A stretch of 64,000 nt of DNA from Pedobacter riviphilus (GTDB lineage: Bacteria; Bacteroidota; Bacteroidia; Sphingobacteriales; Sphingobacteriaceae). This document shows, in pieces, positions 26,434 through 34,660 of this stretch (positions are counted from its first letter, which is position 1; each line of letters begins with the position of its first letter). The stretch spans positions 4,216,001-4,280,000 of the forward strand of contig NZ_CP061171.1 of NCBI RefSeq assembly GCF_014692875.1, read 5' to 3'. The notes under the pieces are model-generated. The model was given only the letters and a program-made list of their open reading frames with translations, did no database searches and was not told where the DNA came from. The translations under genes were made by a program, and so were the position numbers.

Positions 26434-28812
26434 CTAATTACTCCTCTTCCGCTCCTCTTCATTCCCAGGTTTCCTATCCTGCTGTTTAATTTTTTCATTT
26501 CCGAAATTATAACGGAAAGTAATCCGCAGCTGCCGACTATCGTAATAATTATTATACTCCTGCCTGATGTTATTAACCAAACTGCTAGAACGGTATCGGT
26601 TTGTTTTTAAAATATCGCTGGCAGTAATGGCCAATTGTATTTTTTTATGGAGGAACAAAGTTTTAATGCCCAAATCGAGATTATACTGTTTTTTATTTTT
26701 ATTCAACCCATCAACTGTTGGAAATTGGTACCAGAAACTTACTTCACCCAAAATAGTTTTCGACGGGTTAAAAACGAATTGGTTAAGCGTAGAAAAATAA
26801 GCGCCAAATCCATTTAAACTGCCCAGGGTTTGGGCGATACTGGAATTGGATGCATTGTAAAAAACATCAAACTGGTTAATCGTTTCCCACCCCTTCGCGA
26901 TGTTAAAATTAATGACATTACTTAACTGATAATGATAGCCTGTTATAAAATTAACCGGTTGAGCAGCCTGGGTATTCGTAGCCGCATCAATAAAATTCAC
27001 ATCATTAAATCCATTTGTGGTTTTGCTGAAAGATAGCGATGTAGTATATATATTATAGGTGTACGAGAGTTCGATGTTATCGTTATAGGATGGCTGCAAA
27101 AATGGATTACCCTCGGCATAAGCATATTGGTTGCTGTACCAACGGAAAGGATTTAATTTACGGTAGGCAGGACGGTTGATCCGGCGTCCATAATTAACCG
27201 AAAAAGTGCTTTTATCATTTGCACGATAAATAATGAAAAGTGTAGGGAAAAGACGAAAATACTCATTCCGATTTTGTTCATTAACCGATAATCCATCAAT
27301 CTGTGTATACTCTCCCCTCAGTCCTACCTGAAAATCCCACTGTTTTATTGTCTTGCTGAAATTAACATATAAAGCCTGGGTATTTTCCTGATAGTTGAAA
27401 AGGTTGGTTTGGCCAGGATCTAATTCGTAAACCGCATTACGGGCTTTGTAAAAAGCAAGATCGCTTTGGTTGTTGATAAAGCTCAGTTTTGTACCGAAGG
27501 ATAGTTTAAAGGTTTTATAGGGCAAGTCTACATCAGTCTTTAAGGTAAAAAAATCTATATTTTGTTTGCTGGTTGATAGGTATTCGGCAAAGGAGTGCGG
27601 AATAATCTCTCCATTTTGAAAATAGCTCGTATTGTTAAAAAATCTATTTTTATCATCACTATATTTAAACCAATCGCCATTAATGGTCAGTTGTTTCCCT
27701 GTAGAATCTAAGGTCTGTTTTAAATAAACATTGGCTGAATGATAATGAGACATGATTTTGGCATTGGCATCAGAATTCAATATCGAGTCTAAACCATTGG
27801 TTGGGTTATAAACTGTGGTTTTAATATTTTCTTCAGAATGGAAGCTGGTTACGCCACCATTGTACGATAAACCCAATACTGTTTTTTTGGTGGCCTGATA
27901 ATCAATTCCGATCTGCCCACTGGGCACCGTTCTAAAATTCCGGTCCTTATTTACAATATTCCAGGTTTGTGCGGGATAAAAAACATCACTTTGTTCAAAC
28001 GGTACAAGAGATCCTTTTCTAATATTGAAATTAGAAGAAAGTGTGATCTTGTTCCTACGATAATTTAAGTTTCCACCTGCAGATGCGGTTATATAATTTG
28101 CCTGCGTTAAAGCCGTATTTACCGAACCTTTAAAACCTTCGGCAGTAGCTTTCTTCAATACAATATTAATCAAGCCATTATTTCCCTGGGCATCATATTT
28201 TGCCGGCGGATTGGTAATCACTTCAATCTTGGCAATGGTGCCTGATGGAATTGATTTTAAATAATTCGCCAGTTCATCTGCCGACAAAGGCACCAGTTTA
28301 TCGTTAATCATCACATTAACCTCACCTTTGCCCACCAGCGAAACCTTATCGTTCAAAACGCGTACACTAGGAACTTTTGAAAGCAGTTCCAAAGCATCTG
28401 TCCCGATTGCGGAAATACTATTTTCTACATTAAAAACAGTTCTGTCGATCTTTTTTTCGATCAATGCTTTTTTGGCATTAATCTGAATGTCGACAAGGGT
28501 ATTCGGGTTACGCATGAGTTGAACATTGATTATAGTATCTTTTATTAAGGTAAATAACTGATTAATGGCTTTAAAATTGAGCGCAGAGAAAACAACAGAA
28601 TGTTTTCCGGTTTGTAGATTTTTAAAAGTGTAAAAACCTAAACTATCTGTTTGGGTATAATTTACCCGGTTTTGAGGACCAGAAATTTTAACGGTAACAA
28701 ATGGTAAAGCTTTATACTCTTGATCGGCTACTCTACCAGATAAATTGATCTGAGCTTTTAAGGTTAGCGAAATAAAAATTATAAATATTAAGGCTAAGAT
28801 TTTGTTTAACAT
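26434..28812 (-). CDS. TonB-dependent receptor-like outer-membrane barrel (outer membrane beta-barrel family)
   Basis: A 792-residue protein: signal peptide (about 1-20, ending LKAQ), a carboxypeptidase-regulatory-like domain (about 24-105, INLSGRVADQEYKALPFVTVKI...), a plug-like part (about 120-215, VPSVRVLNDKVSLVGKGEVNVMINDKLVPLS and KIEVITNPPAKYDAQGNNGLINIVLKK) and a barrel of the PF14905 type. This group usually lies next to BlaI/M56 or sensor genes in Bacteroidota; its ligand is unknown and it may be a structural or signalling barrel rather than a transporter. It follows the small M56 gene by 30 bases and is the last gene of the BlaI operon. Confidence 0.9.
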   Translation of the reverse strand: MLNKILALIFIIFISLTLKAQINLSGRVADQEYKALPFVTVKISGPQNRVNYTQTDSLGFYTFKNLQTGKHSVVFSALNFKAINQLFTLIKDTIINVQLMRNPNTLVDIQINAKKALIEKKIDRTVFNVENSISAIGTDALELLSKVPSVRVLNDKVSLVGKGEVNVMINDKLVPLSADELANYLKSIPSGTIAKIEVITNPPAKYDAQGNNGLINIVLKKATAEGFKGSVNTALTQANYITASAGGNLNYRRNKITLSSNFNIRKGSLVPFEQSDVFYPAQTWNIVNKDRNFRTVPSGQIGIDYQATKKTVLGLSYNGGVTSFHSEENIKTTVYNPTNGLDSILNSDANAKIMSHYHSANVYLKQTLDSTGKQLTINGDWFKYSDDKNRFFNNTSYFQNGEIIPHSFAEYLSTSKQNIDFFTLKTDVDLPYKTFKLSFGTKLSFINNQSDLAFYKARNAVYELDPGQTNLFNYQENTQALYVNFSKTIKQWDFQVGLRGEYTQIDGLSVNEQNRNEYFRLFPTLFIIYRANDKSTFSVNYGRRINRPAYRKLNPFRWYSNQYAYAEGNPFLQPSYNDNIELSYTYNIYTTSLSFSKTTNGFNDVNFIDAATNTQAAQPVNFITGYHYQLSNVINFNIAKGWETINQFDVFYNASNSSIAQTLGSLNGFGAYFSTLNQFVFNPSKTILGEVSFWYQFPTVDGLNKNKKQYNLDLGIKTLFLHKKIQLAITASDILKTNRYRSSSLVNNIRQEYNNYYDSRQLRITFRYNFGNEKIKQQDRKPGNEEERKRSN

Positions 28813-28842
28813 TCAACTTAAATTATCATAGTATAAATGCCT

Positions 28843-29646
28843 TTAATCTTTTCTTCCAAAAACTTTAGCTTTTGAAGTCTCAATATTTAAATGAATAGAA
28901 TCGGCTACAATTATACTTTGTTGATCCTTGGTTAATAGTTTTACTTTATTTGCATTAATCGTGTTAAGGTTTTTCGAGTATGTGGCACTAGAAGCTAAAA
29001 TAGTTAATCCATCATTTATTATTTTAACAACTATGGGGCTAAACCATAAAACGGCTTTAAAAGCCATTAAAATAATTTTATCTATCGAATGGTATTGCTT
29101 AACGTGTACCTGCTCATGTTTAAGCAAAACGGATAAATCCGCCGTGCTTAAATCGTTGTGATTTATAAAAACATAGTTAAAAAAGGAACAATTGGTAAAG
29201 CCTTCGGTTTTGCTGATCAGCTTTAGGCCATCGCCATTTTTGGTGTAGCTACCGGTATACTTAAGCAAACCCAACAGTTGCCATAGGCAGGCCAACAATA
29301 AAAGTGAAGCAGTACCACCATAAATGAAATACATCACCACCATCCAATCGATTTTAGACTCTACTTCTGGCTGGTACTCCAACATCATGGGCCGAATAAG
29401 TTGAACAGGTTCTTGAGCAGCGGGTTTTATTTCAGGTATTCTAACCGGAGCCTCAGTTTCCACTACTGTTATTTCGCGCTTAATTTCAAGCTGCAAAGCC
29501 GGAATAATAAAACTCAACAATAACGTAACCAGCAAATAAAAACGGTTGATTTTAAAAAAAGTGAGCTTCCTTAAAACCACCACATAAAATCCAAAGAACA
29601 ACACCGTACAGGCGGTAACTTTAAGCAGGTAGGTTAACCATTCCAT
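28843..29646 (-). CDS. BlaR1-like M56 membrane peptidase, C-terminally shortened
   Basis: A 267-residue protein with BlaR1-type membrane segments (about 5-25, 36-52, 101-128) and the zinc motif HEQVH (177-181, LLKHEQVHVKQYHSIDK). In its neighbour the motif is followed by HNHEFLADRE, which provides the third zinc ligand; here the matching place reads IINDGLTILASSATYSKN and has no Glu. The protein ends soon after with NKVKLLTKDQQ...ADSIHLNIETSKAKVFGRKD, which looks like the tail of longer M56 proteins, so an internal part seems lost. It may be inactive. It follows the M56-amidase gene by 11 bases. Confidence 0.85.
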   Translation of the reverse strand: MEWLTYLLKVTACTVLFFGFYVVVLRKLTFFKINRFYLLVTLLLSFIIPALQLEIKREITVVETEAPVRIPEIKPAAQEPVQLIRPMMLEYQPEVESKIDWMVVMYFIYGGTASLLLLACLWQLLGLLKYTGSYTKNGDGLKLISKTEGFTNCSFFNYVFINHNDLSTADLSVLLKHEQVHVKQYHSIDKIILMAFKAVLWFSPIVVKIINDGLTILASSATYSKNLNTINANKVKLLTKDQQSIIVADSIHLNIETSKAKVFGRKD

Positions 29647-29657
29647 AACTATAATTA

Positions 29658-31217
29658 TTAACAGCCCCGTTTCGAAAAAGCTACAAATCCATCTAAAATC
29701 AGGTTGCTGATCCTTCGGATATTTTTTTCCTGATTGATATATTCCAGTGTTTTACCATTCGAAATATTTCCAAGTTCGATTAAAACAGCAGGCACTTTAG
29801 ATTCGCGGAGCAATAACAGGTTTGCGTTTTTTAACGAATCTCTTACTTCAAGCCCATTTAGCTGTTTCAGCTTGCTTAAAATACCAGCACCCAGATCTTC
29901 CGCTGTTTTAATATTACTGTTCTGTTTCGAAACATAAATTTCAATTCCGCCGAAAGGCACAGCTGCATTTGCAAGTGTTGCATTATGGTGGATGGAAATA
30001 AATGCCATGGCTTCTTGTTTAGGCAAGCGATCTCTAAGTGAAATGAACTGGTCAGCATTTCTTGTTAATATTACTTTAATCCCTCTTTTTGCGGCCTCTT
30101 CTTTCAGTATTTTCACCGCTCTTAAGTTCAGGTCTTTTTCTTTTTGTCCATCAAGTGCCGCAACCGATCCATCTTTTCCTCCATGACCGGCATCAACAAC
30201 CAATACAGGTTCTATTTCTCTAAATGCAGGCTTTGCATTTGGATTAACCTTAATATTGCTGTTTAAGTAGTTCATAGTATAAACATTTGGTCTTGTCGAC
30301 GCATCTGCAGAAGCCTGGTTTCCAGCTAATGTTTTCTCAACAATAATTTCTTTGCGGTTTATAAATGCCATACAGCAAACCATTAACACCGGAATAATAG
30401 CTAAATAAGCAAGCTTTTGCAGCTTTGTATTGGGTTCTTTGTACAACATCATGATTCTATTTTTTAGTGGAAGTTTACTAAAACTATTAATGGCTAAATT
30501 TTGGAATGGCATAGCCAGATCTAAAAGTAAAAAAGCATAAATCTTCTTATCTACAACTTTTGAAGTCTCGCGATCGGCCAGAAATTCATGATTATGATCA
30601 ATGGCATTCCGCCAGAAATAAATAATGGGGTTAAACCAAAGGACGGCGGTAACGAAATTGACTAAAAGTTTGTCGACAGCATGCAGCTGCTCAACGTGAA
30701 CCGATTCATGTTTTATAACCAGATTCTTTTCTTCATACTGCAAAGTGGAGTCGACAATAATCTGGTTAAAAAAAGAGCAGTTTTTTATGCTTGATTTCGC
30801 ATCCACCAAGATAATGGCACCACATCTATCAATAGCATACTTACGCAATTGCATCTGAATGCGCGCCATCATAAAAAGCATTCTAAAAATAAGGGCCGCT
30901 AAAATGGCACAATAACTGTATATGAGCAATTCATCCAAGTTTAGGTTATGGTTAGCAGAGCTGCCTTTGTCTACAAAATCCTGCTCAACAAAACCATCAT
31001 TGCTATATGCTATTTTTGAGGGAATCTCTTTGGTGGCTACCGTTACTTCGTGACGGTTTTCGATGGTAACCGCCGGGATACCAAAACTCAGCACCAGCAT
31101 CATTAATAAATAAGCACGGTTCAGGTTAAAAAATGTGAGCTTAGCCAACAATAACTGATAAGCAGCAAAAAATATCAGCGTACAGGCAGAAACCTTTAAC
31201 AAATAGATTAAAATCAT
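29658..31217 (-). CDS. fusion of BlaR1-like M56 peptidase with N-acetylmuramoyl-L-alanine amidase (Amidase_3)
   Basis: A 519-residue two-part protein. Residues 1-290 are a BlaR1-type M56 peptidase: membrane segments about 3-24, 34-52, 98-118, 184-202 and 268-286, zinc site HESVH (170-174) with third ligand Glu 211 (HEFLADRE). Residues about 335-517 are an Amidase_3 domain with all expected residues: His 345 (VDAGHGG), Glu 360 (EKDLNLRA), His 410 (SIHHNA) and Glu 481 (LIELGNIS). In BlaR1 this outer part is a penicillin-binding sensor; here it is a peptidoglycan amidase fold in the periplasm. The start overlaps the BlaI stop by four bases. Role proposed: sensing or trimming cell wall and cleaving the BlaI repressor. 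Confidence 0.92.
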   Translation of the reverse strand: MILIYLLKVSACTLIFFAAYQLLLAKLTFFNLNRAYLLMMLVLSFGIPAVTIENRHEVTVATKEIPSKIAYSNDGFVEQDFVDKGSSANHNLNLDELLIYSYCAILAALIFRMLFMMARIQMQLRKYAIDRCGAIILVDAKSSIKNCSFFNQIIVDSTLQYEEKNLVIKHESVHVEQLHAVDKLLVNFVTAVLWFNPIIYFWRNAIDHNHEFLADRETSKVVDKKIYAFLLLDLAMPFQNLAINSFSKLPLKNRIMMLYKEPNTKLQKLAYLAIIPVLMVCCMAFINRKEIIVEKTLAGNQASADASTRPNVYTMNYLNSNIKVNPNAKPAFREIEPVLVVDAGHGGKDGSVAALDGQKEKDLNLRAVKILKEEAAKRGIKVILTRNADQFISLRDRLPKQEAMAFISIHHNATLANAAVPFGGIEIYVSKQNSNIKTAEDLGAGILSKLKQLNGLEVRDSLKNANLLLLRESKVPAVLIELGNISNGKTLEYINQEKNIRRISNLILDGFVAFSKRGC

Positions 31218-31582
31218 GGCTTCGAATCTTGATTAATGATTTTCTTAATTTCTTCGATATCCTTTTCACTCAACTTTTCTTCTTTTACCATAAAGGATAA
31301 AAGACTGCTTGGAGAGTTATCAAAATAACCTGAGAACAATTTGGAGAAAGTGGTTTTGGCATATTCATCTTTGCTAATGGCCGGAAAGTACTCGTATGTT
31401 TTTCCATAAGCCTTGTACTTAACATAACCTTTCTTTTCTAAAAGCCTAACGATTGATGAAATGGTGTTATAGGGCGGTTTAGGCTCCTCTTCCAGTTCAT
31501 CAATAATATCTTTCACAAATGCTTTTTGCAGTTTCCATAAAATCTGCATAATGCGTTCTTCTGCTTTAGTTAATTCTTCCAT
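31214..31582 (-). CDS. BlaI/MecI/CopY-family transcriptional repressor
   Basis: A 122-residue winged-helix repressor from the ATG at 31582 (MEELTKAEERIMQILWKLQKAFVKDIIDELEEEPKPPYNTISSIVRLLEKKGYV), the family's N-terminal DNA-binding domain; an upstream TTG at 31588 would add two residues. The C-terminal part (SKLFSGYFDNSPSSLLSFMVKEEKLSEKDIEEI) is the dimerisation arm where BlaI proteins are cut by BlaR1-type peptidases. It is the first gene of the operon and should control its own promoter. Confidence 0.95.
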   Translation of the reverse strand: MEELTKAEERIMQILWKLQKAFVKDIIDELEEEPKPPYNTISSIVRLLEKKGYVKYKAYGKTYEYFPAISKDEYAKTTFSKLFSGYFDNSPSSLLSFMVKEEKLSEKDIEEIKKIINQDSKP

Positions 31583-31585
31583 ACT

Positions 31586-31645
31586 CAAATCTATAACTTA
31601 CTTTTCAGTTTTACAACTAAAAAACAAGTTATATTACTGAAAAAT
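31586..31645 (-). promoter_or_regulatory. BlaI operon promoter with overlapping inverted-repeat operator
   Basis: On the minus strand TAGATTTG (31593-31586) matches the -7 box exactly and TTG (31616-31614) lies 20 bases upstream. An imperfect dyad centred at 31622.5 covers the -33 side: outer arms ACTTTTCAGT (31600-31609) and ACTGAAAAAT (31636-31645) match in nine of ten places, inner arms ACAACT (31613-31618) and AGTTAT (31627-31632) in five of six. The start codon is only four bases from the -7 box, so the transcript would be nearly leaderless. Confidence 0.5.
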
Positions 31646-31724
31646 CAGTTTAAAAATATAATATCCTGATTATAAGATAAATATATTTAGCTAAAATAAA
31701 AAAACAGTATTGCTTGTAATTGAG

Positions 31725-32185
31725 ATCCTGTCATACGCTTTACTTCGTTACACTTTGTGCCTGCTGCTGTCAGATTTATGAGGAAAGGCCCTGCGCCTGA
31801 CATGGAGCCAGAAGCATTTAACCTTTGTTACTAAACCCGATCGAAGTGGTTCCGGTTCTTCACCGGAAGTAACGAAGAGCGGGACGGAAGCCCGCCAAAA
31901 GTAACGAACTGTTCATTTTCTAATTCTTAAAAACATTAACCTTTTTTTGAAAACGAACGGCTTGTGGTGCTTGGCCATTGTAGCCCCGCCATCCGCTTTA
32001 CTCCGTTGCACTCCGTGTTCGCTGCTGTCAGGTTTATAACCGAAGGGCCTGCTCCCGGCATGTAGCCAAAGGCGCTTATCCACTGTAACTAAACCCGATC
32101 GGAGCGAGATGCAACCGATTTTTCATCGGGTGCAGAAGCGGGAGCGGGACTGAAGCCTGCCAAAAGAAATGGAACGCTCATTTTC
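31725..32185 (+). repeat. two tandem diverged units of the long intergenic repeat
   Basis: The 688-base gap 31589-32276 holds no credible gene beyond the operator. Two units of about 258 bases follow each other: CATACGCTTTAC at 31732 and CATCCGCTTTAC at 31990, each followed by a Cys-Thr rich stretch, TGTCAG(A/G)TTTA, then CCCGATCG and a hairpin (CCGGTTCTTCACCGG near 31852; CCGATTTTTCATCGG near 32119) and AGCGGGA(C/G). The same core in reverse orientation is at 56484-56537 and 56757-56810. Confidence 0.65.
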
Positions 32186-32276
32186 AAAAAGCCACTATTA
32201 CTAAAGAATCAACCAAACTTATGAAGTTCTCGTTCGCTCAGGCCTTTCTAAGCTTTGTAAGTTTTCCAAAAAGAAA

Positions 32277-32948
32277 TTATTTGCTTAGTCCTGCTAATGC
32301 ATTAATGGTTAATGCCACAATTACGGTATTAAATATAAAGGCGATTAAACTGTGTAAAAGGGAAAGCCTTCTAATCTCCCTGCTCGAAATTTCGACATCC
32401 GAAACCTGGAAAGTCATGCCCAGAACAAAAGAAAAGTACGCAAAGTCGATAAAATCGGGTTCATCGTTACCTGGAAACTCCAATCCCGAACCACGTTTTT
32501 CCGATTTCTCTTTCCGCTTGTCGCCATAATACAAATGGGCATAACGCATGGTAAAGGTGGTATGCACTAAAAACCACGATAAAAACATGCCCAGTATGGC
32601 AACGATTAAATCGATCGGCTCGATATCTTTATTAATTAATAGTAGAATTACCGCAAGCAAGCCCGCAAAGGTAGATACTACAACAATGGCAAAAATTTCG
32701 CCACGGGTTTCATCCTGCATTTTGGCTTTAAGATGCGTTTCAGCGGGAGAGGTATGAAAAAACATATACCAATGTAGAGTAATCAGCGCTAAACAAAACG
32801 CATCCCAACCTAACATGATATGCGTAAGCACATCCATTTCAATAAAAAGCGACACCAAATAAAAAGCAACTCCAAAAAATAAACTAACCAACAAAATAAA
32901 CAACGCCGATCGTTTCTGAATACCTTCTAACTTGGGTTCTACATTCAT
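32277..32948 (-). CDS. DUF1345-family membrane protein
   Basis: A 223-residue protein with five membrane segments (about 14-34, 40-60, 84-103, 112-131, 198-219). The order and the loop motif HTTFTMRYAHLYYGDKRKEKSEKRGSGLEFPGNDEPDFIDFAYFSFVLGMTFQVSD are typical of DUF1345, a family of inner-membrane proteins without a known function. It lies three bases after the methyltransferase gene, so the two are co-transcribed. Confidence 0.88.
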   Translation of the reverse strand: MNVEPKLEGIQKRSALFILLVSLFFGVAFYLVSLFIEMDVLTHIMLGWDAFCLALITLHWYMFFHTSPAETHLKAKMQDETRGEIFAIVVVSTFAGLLAVILLLINKDIEPIDLIVAILGMFLSWFLVHTTFTMRYAHLYYGDKRKEKSEKRGSGLEFPGNDEPDFIDFAYFSFVLGMTFQVSDVEISSREIRRLSLLHSLIAFIFNTVIVALTINALAGLSK

Positions 32949-32951
32949 CTT

Positions 32952-33734
32952 TTAAAATTTAAGTTTAAAGTGTTCTTTAGCTTGCCCTTTTTTAAAATAA
33001 ACCAAACCAATCCAGAATAAATCTACTGTTACGGTAACATCAGGATGGTTTTTAATTTCTGCCCAGGCTTCTTTCATCCCTTCGCTCCAGTAAATATCGT
33101 CAAAAATCAGCAGCGAATTTTCATTAACTTTTGGCAAACACCATTTAAAATAATTTAGTGTTGCATCTTTACGGTGGTTACCGTCAATATAAACGAAATC
33201 TAAACTGGGCTGCCTGGCAATAATATCGGGCAGGATTAAATCAAAGTTGCCCACATGAAGTTCAATATTCTCTAAATTTAGATCCTGGAAATTTTTTCTA
33301 GCTACTTCCGCTGTTTGCGGACAGCCTTCTATAGTAATGACCTCAGTCTCAGAATCCGTTTTTGCTAAATAAGCAGTAGTAATACCCAAACAGGTACCCA
33401 GCTCGATCGCACTTTTCGCTCGGGTATTTTTAGCTAACCGATAAATAAGCTTGGCTAACCTTGGGCTTTTTAACGCATTCTTGGCAATCTGACTTACCCT
33501 CTTTGTGCGGTTTTTATTGAGGTGAGACCCTGCTCCAAGGTCTGTAACAGTGATTATCGAATCGTCATTAAAAAGTTTTTTTCGCTGTTCTTCTATGTTT
33601 TTGTATTCAGATTTGTCGGTAAAATCGTAAATTACCTCATCAGCGAGCTTGTACACGAATGGTGAGTGCGTTCCATGTCGGCTTTTTGCTGTTAAACGGT
33701 GTTTAAGGTAATCTGTAATAAATTGAAATAGCAT
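32952..33734 (-). CDS. class I SAM-dependent methyltransferase
   Basis: A 260-residue protein from the ATG at 33734 (MLFQFITDYLKHRLTAKSRHG); the longer reading from 33758 would start upstream of the -7 box. The SAM-binding site is AIELGTCLGITTAYLA (motif I), followed by EVITIEGCPQTAEVARKNF (motif II) and LDFVYIDGNHRKDATLNYF with IFDDIYWSEGMKEAW, the Methyltransf_24 pattern also found in small-molecule O-methyltransferases. The substrate is unknown. It is divergent from the gene at 33779. Confidence 0.85.
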   Translation of the reverse strand: MLFQFITDYLKHRLTAKSRHGTHSPFVYKLADEVIYDFTDKSEYKNIEEQRKKLFNDDSIITVTDLGAGSHLNKNRTKRVSQIAKNALKSPRLAKLIYRLAKNTRAKSAIELGTCLGITTAYLAKTDSETEVITIEGCPQTAEVARKNFQDLNLENIELHVGNFDLILPDIIARQPSLDFVYIDGNHRKDATLNYFKWCLPKVNENSLLIFDDIYWSEGMKEAWAEIKNHPDVTVTVDLFWIGLVYFKKGQAKEHFKLKF

Positions 33735-33741
33735 AATATTG

Positions 33742-33749
33742 CAAAAGTA
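33742..33749 (-). promoter_or_regulatory. candidate -7 box for the methyltransferase gene
   Basis: Minus strand TACTTTTG matches TAnnTTTG exactly but ends only eight bases before the ATG at 33734, implying a very short or absent leader. No good -33 box at normal spacing is seen. Confidence 0.4.
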
Positions 33750-33778
33750 ATTAAACACGGCAAACGTAGGTATGTTTT

Positions 33779-34642
33779 ATGGAAAATAACGCAGAGATAA
33801 GTGCTTTAGTAAAACTTTTGGATGACCCAGATGAGGAAGTATTCCATCATGTAGAGAAAAAACTGCTTGAATATGGCGGCGAGGTAGTACATTTTTTAGA
33901 AAATGCCTGGGAACAGTCTTTTGATGGCTTGTTGCAGGAGCGAATTGAAAATATTGTTCATCAGATCCAGTTTAAAACGGTTAAAGAAGATTTAAACTTA
34001 TGGTATTTAAGTGGTGCTTTTGATTTATTGCAGGGTGCATTAATTATTAACCGGTACCAATATCCTGATTTAGATGAGCAAAAGGTAATTAACCAACTGG
34101 AAGAAATTAAAAGAGATATCTGGTTGGGCCTTCAATATGAAATGAGTTCGGTTGAAAAAGTAAAACTGATCAACCACGTTTTGTATCAACAGTATGGTTT
34201 TGGCGGCAATACCAAAAACCACCACGATCCACAGAATTCTTATTTAAACCAGGTGCTGGAAAGCAAAAAAGGTAACCAGATTTCGCTGGCCATTATCTAT
34301 TCTACTCTGGCCCAGAAATTAGACCTGCCCGTTTATGGCATCAATTTACCGCAACATTTTATTTTAGGTTATATCGATGATAGCAAACAGGAAGGAACCG
34401 AATACGGTGTACTTTTTTACATCAATGCCTTTAACCGTGGTAATATTTTCGGTAAACATGATGTTGATCAGTTTCTTCGTCAGCTTAATTTAGAGGCCCT
34501 GCCCGAATACTATAGACCATGTAGCAATACCGATATTATCCGCCGTGTAATCAGGAACCTGATTTCGGCATACGAAAACGCTGGTGCAACAGAAAAAGTG
34601 GCAGAACTAACCGAATTACAAAATATTATTGCCGAAAAATAA
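33779..34642 (+). CDS. transglutaminase-like SirB1-family protein
   Basis: A 287-residue protein. The central part (about 70-215) matches the Transglut_core2/SirB1 pattern: LINRYQYPDLDEQKVINQLEEIKRDIW, then VLYQQYGFGGNTKNHHDPQNSYLNQVLESKKGNQISLAIIYSTLAQKLDLPVYGINLPQHFILGY, then YINAFNRGNIFGKHDV. The transglutaminase Cys is not seen in the usual place (GNQISLAIIY), as in many SirB1 proteins, so enzyme activity is doubtful. The N-terminus (about 1-60) looks like a HEAT-type helical repeat. The role is unknown. Confidence 0.85.
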   Translation: MENNAEISALVKLLDDPDEEVFHHVEKKLLEYGGEVVHFLENAWEQSFDGLLQERIENIVHQIQFKTVKEDLNLWYLSGAFDLLQGALIINRYQYPDLDEQKVINQLEEIKRDIWLGLQYEMSSVEKVKLINHVLYQQYGFGGNTKNHHDPQNSYLNQVLESKKGNQISLAIIYSTLAQKLDLPVYGINLPQHFILGYIDDSKQEGTEYGVLFYINAFNRGNIFGKHDVDQFLRQLNLEALPEYYRPCSNTDIIRRVIRNLISAYENAGATEKVAELTELQNIIAEK

Positions 34643-34660
34643 CCGTTTTAATTTTAGTCC

